Source: Desulfoluna spongiiphila (GTDB lineage: Bacteria; Desulfobacterota; Desulfobacteria; Desulfobacterales; Desulfolunaceae). Taken from it: a DNA stretch of 64,000 nt. This document shows, piece by piece, positions 60,119 through 64,000 of this stretch. The translations under genes were made by a program, and so were the position numbers. Numbering within the stretch: position 1 is the first letter of the stretch; each line of letters starts with the position of its first letter. The notes below the pieces were generated by a model, which had not been told where the DNA came from, ran no database searches, and was given only the letters and a program-made list of their open reading frames with translations. Location of the stretch: assembly GCF_900101345.1 (NCBI RefSeq), contig NZ_FMUX01000009.1, forward strand, positions 124,001-188,000, read 5' to 3'.

Positions 60119-62494
60119 ATGTCGAAACATGATAAAGAGTTAGAGTTTAATCTGACAAAATCAATTTGCCCGCACACAGGATTAACAACATACACTTGCC
60201 CTGAATGGACTGAAATAATCTTCGGAAAAGATTACTTATTTTCATTAAGAATTATCGGGGATTGCATTTTATTTGTCAAAATAAACGGATTCTCATCGCT
60301 CGATGTTGTTGCCGAGTCGACGGATTTCACGAAAAGTATCATTCACAAATATTTACCAAAAGAAAAAGAGCTTTTCTATATTGGAGATTTTACAGGTGTT
60401 ACCGGAGTCACAAAAGAAGCCAGAAAATACTATATAAATTACTTAAACAATCTTAGACAACTTAAAACATTTATACTTTGCTCTCCATCTCCTATCATGA
60501 TGCTTGCAGCCAACCTCACCAGACAGTTTAGAATTATTAAATTTGGGTTGACTGTTGAAAAAAGCTATTCAGCGGCTGTCAAGCAAGCAGCTTGGAGAGC
60601 TCAGACATTTCCCGACACAACAGATAAAAAAAATCCCCTTGAGACCTTTCGCATCCCAGATGCTGCCGACCAAATCACGAGGAAACAAAAATTAAAACAA
60701 ATACTTATTTCGGGGCTTCCATTCCTTCAAAAAAATAAAAAAGACACCATTTCACTGAAACGTTTTACCCGAGATGATTGGGAAGCAGAATTCTACGGTT
60801 ACTCAGTGCGTTATGAACTGATTAACGACAACATCATTCACAAAATCTCAAAAGGGTACCTCAGTGCTGAACATGTCAAACCCGTTTACGATCTTCAGGA
60901 ACAAATTCTCAAAAGCTGCGGCCTCTCAGGGCACCCTTATTACATTGTGAATGATATCAAGGAACTTAGGGGATCTTCTCTGAAAGCAAGAAAGAAACAT
61001 TCCCGACTGTTCGCGGAATGGATCGAAAAATACCCTGAACTCTGCCAGGTGGTTGTATATGGTGCAAATCGCTTGCTTCGTGCAGGACTAAGCGTAGCAG
61101 TCTACAACAGTCCATTCTCATTTGTTTTTTCCGAAAACTTTGAAGAAGCCATGGACAGTGTCCAAAAAAATAAAGAGAATAAATCTTTTGTCAAATCAGG
61201 ATTTATTCCAAAAAAAATACGTCGCAGGAATTCAGTCAAGCACTATGCGGATGAACTGAATTGTTTTCTTGGCAACATAAACTGGGAAGTTGAAGGCAGT
61301 GAGGAACTGGCAGAAACAAAAAGTGATGAGCACCCTTTTAAATCGGTTTACGATGCCATTGCGCTTATCAAGTCGGATATCGACGAACTCTTCCGTGACA
61401 GGACAATAGCTCAAGTGGCCCTGCGGGAAAGCGAGGAGGTTGCCAGGGCTCTTCTAAACGCCACCAGTGATCTCGCTCTATTGATTCAATCCGACGGCAC
61501 CATCATCTCTGTCAACCACGCGTTTACTACTTTTCTAAAACGAAACCAAACCTCCTTGAAAGGTGCCAGGCTGGCAGATTTTTTCCCGCCGCCTGTTGTG
61601 GACCGAACCACCACACACCTCAAAGGGGTTCTTATGACTGGAAAACCGGCCCTGTTTGAAACACAGTTAGACGGCCAGTATTTCCAGAACACCATTTACC
61701 CTGTTTTCAACGCAGATAAAAAAGTGGATCGTCTGGCTCTTTACTCACGCGATATCACGGGCATAAAGCTGGCCCAAGAGCAGATTCACCTTCTCACACA
61801 GGAGCTTATCAAGGCCCAGGAAAACGAGCGGCGGCGAATCGCCAGGGACCTCCACGACAATGTGGCCCAGGACCTGGCGTCCCTCATCATCCGAAGCGAT
61901 ACCCTTTTTGAGGACCACAGGGACATCCCGTGGGAAGTGAGAAAACGAAACAAAAAGTTTTCAGATATCCTGAAAAAAACCATCGCCTCAATCCGAGACC
62001 TTGTCTATGATCTAAGGCCACCGGGTCTGACGGACATCGGGCTTGTAAAAACCATCGACCAGTACTGCGTAGAATTCACTTTAAAAACAGAGATAAAAGT
62101 CGATCTTTACACGGCAGGGCTTGAAAGAATCCAACTTGACACCGACACGAAAATTAACCTGTTCCGGATTATCCAGGAAGCGTTGAACAATGCAGCCAAA
62201 CATGCCGAGGCTACCCTTATCAAGGTTCGCCTCTTGGGCTCCCACCCCGACCTGATCCTTCGAATTGAAGACAACGGCTGCGGATTTGACCCGGAGGAGA
62301 GAATGGTGTCTGCCCTCAAAGAAAAGCGGATGGGCCTGAAGAGCATGGAGGAAAGGGTCAACCTCCTCAGCGGAAGCCTGACCCTTCACTCCCGGGAGGG
62401 ATCCGGCACGAGAATCGTGGTGAAATTCCCATCCAATCGTGCCATTCAGGAAGAAGAGATGGAAGTAGAGAGCCCCCTTCAAAAGATCCCCTGA
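60119..62494 (+). CDS. Orphan sensor histidine kinase (NarX type) with duplicated N-domain
   Basis: 791 residues. Residues ~1-155 and ~215-360 look like two copies of one alpha/beta domain (STAS/SpoIIAA-like: LFSLRIIGDCILFVKINGFSS ... LFYIGDFTGV versus VRYELINDNIIHKISKGYLS ... PYYIVNDIKEL). A PAS domain at ~450-560 (ALLNATSDLALLIQSDGTIISVNHAFTTFL) is followed by HisKA_3 (ENERRRIARDLHDNVAQDLA, H579) and HATPase (NLFRIIQEALNNAAKHA, DNGCGFD, GLKSMEERV). No membrane segment, so a cytoplasmic sensor. No response regulator is adjacent. Confidence 0.88.
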   Translation: MSKHDKELEFNLTKSICPHTGLTTYTCPEWTEIIFGKDYLFSLRIIGDCILFVKINGFSSLDVVAESTDFTKSIIHKYLPKEKELFYIGDFTGVTGVTKEARKYYINYLNNLRQLKTFILCSPSPIMMLAANLTRQFRIIKFGLTVEKSYSAAVKQAAWRAQTFPDTTDKKNPLETFRIPDAADQITRKQKLKQILISGLPFLQKNKKDTISLKRFTRDDWEAEFYGYSVRYELINDNIIHKISKGYLSAEHVKPVYDLQEQILKSCGLSGHPYYIVNDIKELRGSSLKARKKHSRLFAEWIEKYPELCQVVVYGANRLLRAGLSVAVYNSPFSFVFSENFEEAMDSVQKNKENKSFVKSGFIPKKIRRRNSVKHYADELNCFLGNINWEVEGSEELAETKSDEHPFKSVYDAIALIKSDIDELFRDRTIAQVALRESEEVARALLNATSDLALLIQSDGTIISVNHAFTTFLKRNQTSLKGARLADFFPPPVVDRTTTHLKGVLMTGKPALFETQLDGQYFQNTIYPVFNADKKVDRLALYSRDITGIKLAQEQIHLLTQELIKAQENERRRIARDLHDNVAQDLASLIIRSDTLFEDHRDIPWEVRKRNKKFSDILKKTIASIRDLVYDLRPPGLTDIGLVKTIDQYCVEFTLKTEIKVDLYTAGLERIQLDTDTKINLFRIIQEALNNAAKHAEATLIKVRLLGSHPDLILRIEDNGCGFDPEERMVSALKEKRMGLKSMEERVNLLSGSLTLHSREGSGTRIVVKFPSNRAIQEEEMEVESPLQKIP

Positions 62495-62710
62495 AAAAAA
62501 GCGGGAACGACCTTTGTTTAACGATCGCTCCCGTCTCCTGAGAACCAGATGAAGGGATTTACATGTGAATGAAACAGCATGCGCCCTTCCCTTCGTTTCT
62601 TGGTGCCGCTGCAAACTGCCAGAAAATCCAAGGCCATGTAAAAACACTCACCTTACCATGGCGGTTGTTCCACACACCAGGAAGCAGGCTCTTCCTGATG
62701 CATTGCCAGG

Positions 62711-62998
62711 TTAGGATTCGTCAGAAGGGGTCTGTTGGGGTGCCTCAGGCATCGGGTTGCGGCCAAAGCCGGCTCCCATGCCACCTCGGCATCGCCCTCC
62801 CCCGCCACCGCGTCCGCAACCGCCGCGACCACCCTGGCCACGACCGCCCTGACCGCGTCCCCCTTGAGCACCGGGGCCACCGAATCCGGCCCCTCCTCCC
62901 GTCTGCGGGTCCACTTGATTGTTACGTGAGCAAGGGCCGGTTCCCCAGCCGGTTTGCGGTCCTTGTCCCATGGGTCCTGTTCCATTACCTCGAGGCAT
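62711..62998 (-). CDS. DUF5320 glycine-rich protein
   Basis: 95 residues from ATG 62998: MPRGNGTGPMGQGPQTGWGT, then Gly/Arg repeats (QGGRGQGGRGGCGRGGG) and a short tail. The MPRGNGTGPxGxGPxTG start is the DUF5320 signature. Such proteins occur beside NifX/NifB-like cluster-binding proteins in sulfate reducers. It overlaps the upstream gene by 14 bases. Confidence 0.85.
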   Translation of the reverse strand: MPRGNGTGPMGQGPQTGWGTGPCSRNNQVDPQTGGGAGFGGPGAQGGRGQGGRGQGGRGGCGRGGGGGRCRGGMGAGFGRNPMPEAPQQTPSDES

Positions 62999-63389
62999 GG
63001 CGTCCTCCTTTGCATTGATGTTGTCCTTTTCCGCGTCCGTCCCTCCTGCGTCGCCTCCTGCCGCAACCCGGCATCCGAAAATGTTCCGGTACCGTTCCGG
63101 TGTCGAGGCGTACCCCAATGAGGGTGTCCGCATCGCCTGCGAGAAAATCGTGGGTCACAATCCCCCCTGCCTCCAGCATCATCCGGACCGGCCTTGAGAC
63201 AGCCCCGCAGATCAGCTCTGATACCCCGGCTGTCACCAGCCAGTGAATCTTTCCTGCCGGATCCTCCGGGACCCTCTCCATGGTCCGGCGCATGACACGG
63301 TCTTCATCCAGTTCCACAAGGAGCAGGGTGGTTCCCACGTCAAACACCGGCGCAATCCGATTCTGCCATACGCAGAGAGCGATTATCAT
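62985..63389 (-). CDS. NifX/dinitrogenase cofactor-binding-like protein
   Basis: 134 residues from ATG 63389 (AAAGGAGG upstream). MIIALCVWQNRIAPVFDVGT, ELICGAVSRPVRMMLEAGGI, then TVPEHFRMPGC fit the Nif/orange-protein (Mo-Fe cluster-binding) family. The C-terminus is a basic Arg-rich tail. First gene of a two-gene operon with a sigma-54 promoter at 63419-63434. Confidence 0.85.
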   Translation of the reverse strand: MIIALCVWQNRIAPVFDVGTTLLLVELDEDRVMRRTMERVPEDPAGKIHWLVTAGVSELICGAVSRPVRMMLEAGGIVTHDFLAGDADTLIGVRLDTGTVPEHFRMPGCGRRRRRRDGRGKGQHQCKGGRHASR

Positions 63390-63418
63390 CGCAGACCTCC
63401 TTTCATACCCGGAGAAAA

Positions 63419-63434
63419 TGCATGAACGATGCCA
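63419..63434 (-). promoter_or_regulatory. Sigma-54 promoter of the NifX-like operon
   Basis: On the minus strand TGGCATCGTTCATGCA: GG and GC are separated by exactly ten bases, as in the -24/-12 consensus TGGCAC-N5-TTGCA. It ends 30 bases before the start codon, with a good ribosome site between. The next gene upstream encodes a sigma-54 activator. Confidence 0.7.
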
Positions 63435-63511
63435 AGACATGAGACTTCCGTTAACACGCTGATATATTGCACCATAAAGCAGACCTTTCCTCGACCGGCA
63501 TGGTCTTTACC

Positions 63512-63561
63512 TGTTGCACTGCTGCGACAGTCCCTGTTGCAAGTGACGCATTCCTGCGACA
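63512..63561. promoter_or_regulatory. Paired upstream activator sites
   Basis: TGTTGCA-CTGC-TGCGACA (63512-63529), a near-palindrome of TGTYGCA-N4-TGCRACA, and a second pair TGTTGCA (63535-63541) and TGCGACA (63555-63561). About 80-140 bp upstream of the sigma-54 promoter, the usual place for enhancer-binding protein sites. Confidence 0.6.
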
Positions 63562-63651
63562 CGTAAGGCTGGTTATCATCATGGGGCATGGTTACAAACT
63601 GGTACATTTCGCCATGTCGATTTTGCCCTCCTGTCCCTCTTACCTTTTTTA

Positions 63652-64000
63652 TCACCCGTGTCCTTCTTCCCCATACCTCGCCAGCTTCCGGATCAACGTG
63701 CTGCGATGGATACCAAGAATCTTGGCGGCTGCGGTGCGATTGCCGTCCGTACGTGAAAGGGCGTCGCGAATCATTCGGACCTCCGCGGCATCCCGTCCGG
63801 ACACAAGCCCTTTTGGTTTTGTGCCCGACACACCCGGGGTCTCCATCAGGTATTCAGGCAAAATTTCATCACTCCCGGCCAGTACCACGGCCCGTTCTAT
63901 ACGGTTTTCAAGTTCCCGCACATTTCCGGGCCAATCGTGGGCCAGAAGCCGTTCCATGGCCACAGGGTGAATTCGCACCTCTTCATGCCCTGCAAGGCGA
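63652..64000 (-). CDS. Sigma-54-dependent activator, C-terminal part
   Basis: The frame continues past the window edge. Visible: EEVRIHPVAMERLLAHDWPGNVRELENRIERAVVLAGSDEI, the end of the AAA+ domain with the WPGNVREL motif, and a Fis-type HTH (EVRMIRDALSRTDGNRTAAAKILGIHRSTLIRKLARYG). The stop is at 63652. The adjacent sigma-54 promoter and NifX/DUF5320 genes suggest these are its targets, as at Desulfovibrio orange-protein loci. Confidence 0.9.
   Translation of the reverse strand, partial: RLAGHEEVRIHPVAMERLLAHDWPGNVRELENRIERAVVLAGSDEILPEYLMETPGVSGTKPKGLVSGRDAAEVRMIRDALSRTDGNRTAAAKILGIHRSTLIRKLARYGEEGHG

Noticed and set aside
63386..63655. Small minus-strand gene between the activator and NifX-like gene
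   Set aside because: It would overlap the sigma-54 promoter and activator sites, and no ribosome site or family is seen.

Overview
The window looks like a chromosome segment of a Desulfobacterota (delta-proteobacterial, Desulfobacterales-like) anaerobe. The evidence is a tRNA-Sec gene, a NifX-like/DUF5320 pair beside a sigma-54 activator (an arrangement known from Desulfovibrio 'orange protein' loci), larC, a PEP-CTERM protein and moderately high GC in the core genes. The genus cannot be fixed from sequence alone.

Layout. (1) Positions 1 to about 8150 are an AT-rich integron gene-cassette array without an integrase in view: short, mostly unrecognised + strand genes, each followed by an attC site. 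Recognisable cassette products are a HEPN/zinc-ribbon protein, a nuclease-like protein, a PIN-domain protein and a glycine-zipper membrane protein. The array is invaded by two antisense ORF-less group II introns of the attC-targeting kind, two copies of a 177-bp MITE with perfect 19-bp terminal inverted repeats, and the tail of an IS1182-like transposase. (2) About 8.28 to 42.87 kb is a lambda-type siphophage prophage. The minus strand carries the head-tail module (Nu1, GpA, gpW, portal, protease/scaffold, gpD, major capsid, connector, tail genes, G/GT frameshift, tape measure, divergent tail tip), then HNH, an XRE-ImmA module, a broken Mor-like activator and replication genes. The plus strand carries the repressor, small zinc proteins, lysis genes, MazG, HNH, ASCH, Rha/KilAC and Bro antirepressors and a tyrosine integrase, which lies against the 3' end of selC. 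No second copy of the selC 3' end is visible on the left. (3) About 43 to 54.5 kb is ordinary chromosome: M20 peptidase, larC, pgpA, an Lrp and a TrmB regulator, ilvE, a PEP-CTERM protein, and an operon of a COG2907-type FAD oxidoreductase with a DUF1365-cyclopropane synthase fusion. (4) About 55.4 to 62.5 kb has lower GC and holds three large multidomain genes: a PilZ-like/acyltransferase-like protein, an enolase-superfamily epimerase fused to an alpha/beta hydrolase with a Cys nucleophile, and an orphan histidine kinase with a duplicated N-terminal domain. (5) The right end carries the sigma-54-controlled NifX-like/DUF5320 operon and its probable activator, cut by the window edge.

The most rewarding places to look are the cassette array with its antisense introns and MITEs, the lambda-identical GGGAAAG frameshift site, the PilZ/enolase-hydrolase/kinase cluster, the TrmB palindrome over the start codon, and the sigma-54 promoter with paired upstream sites near 63.4 kb.
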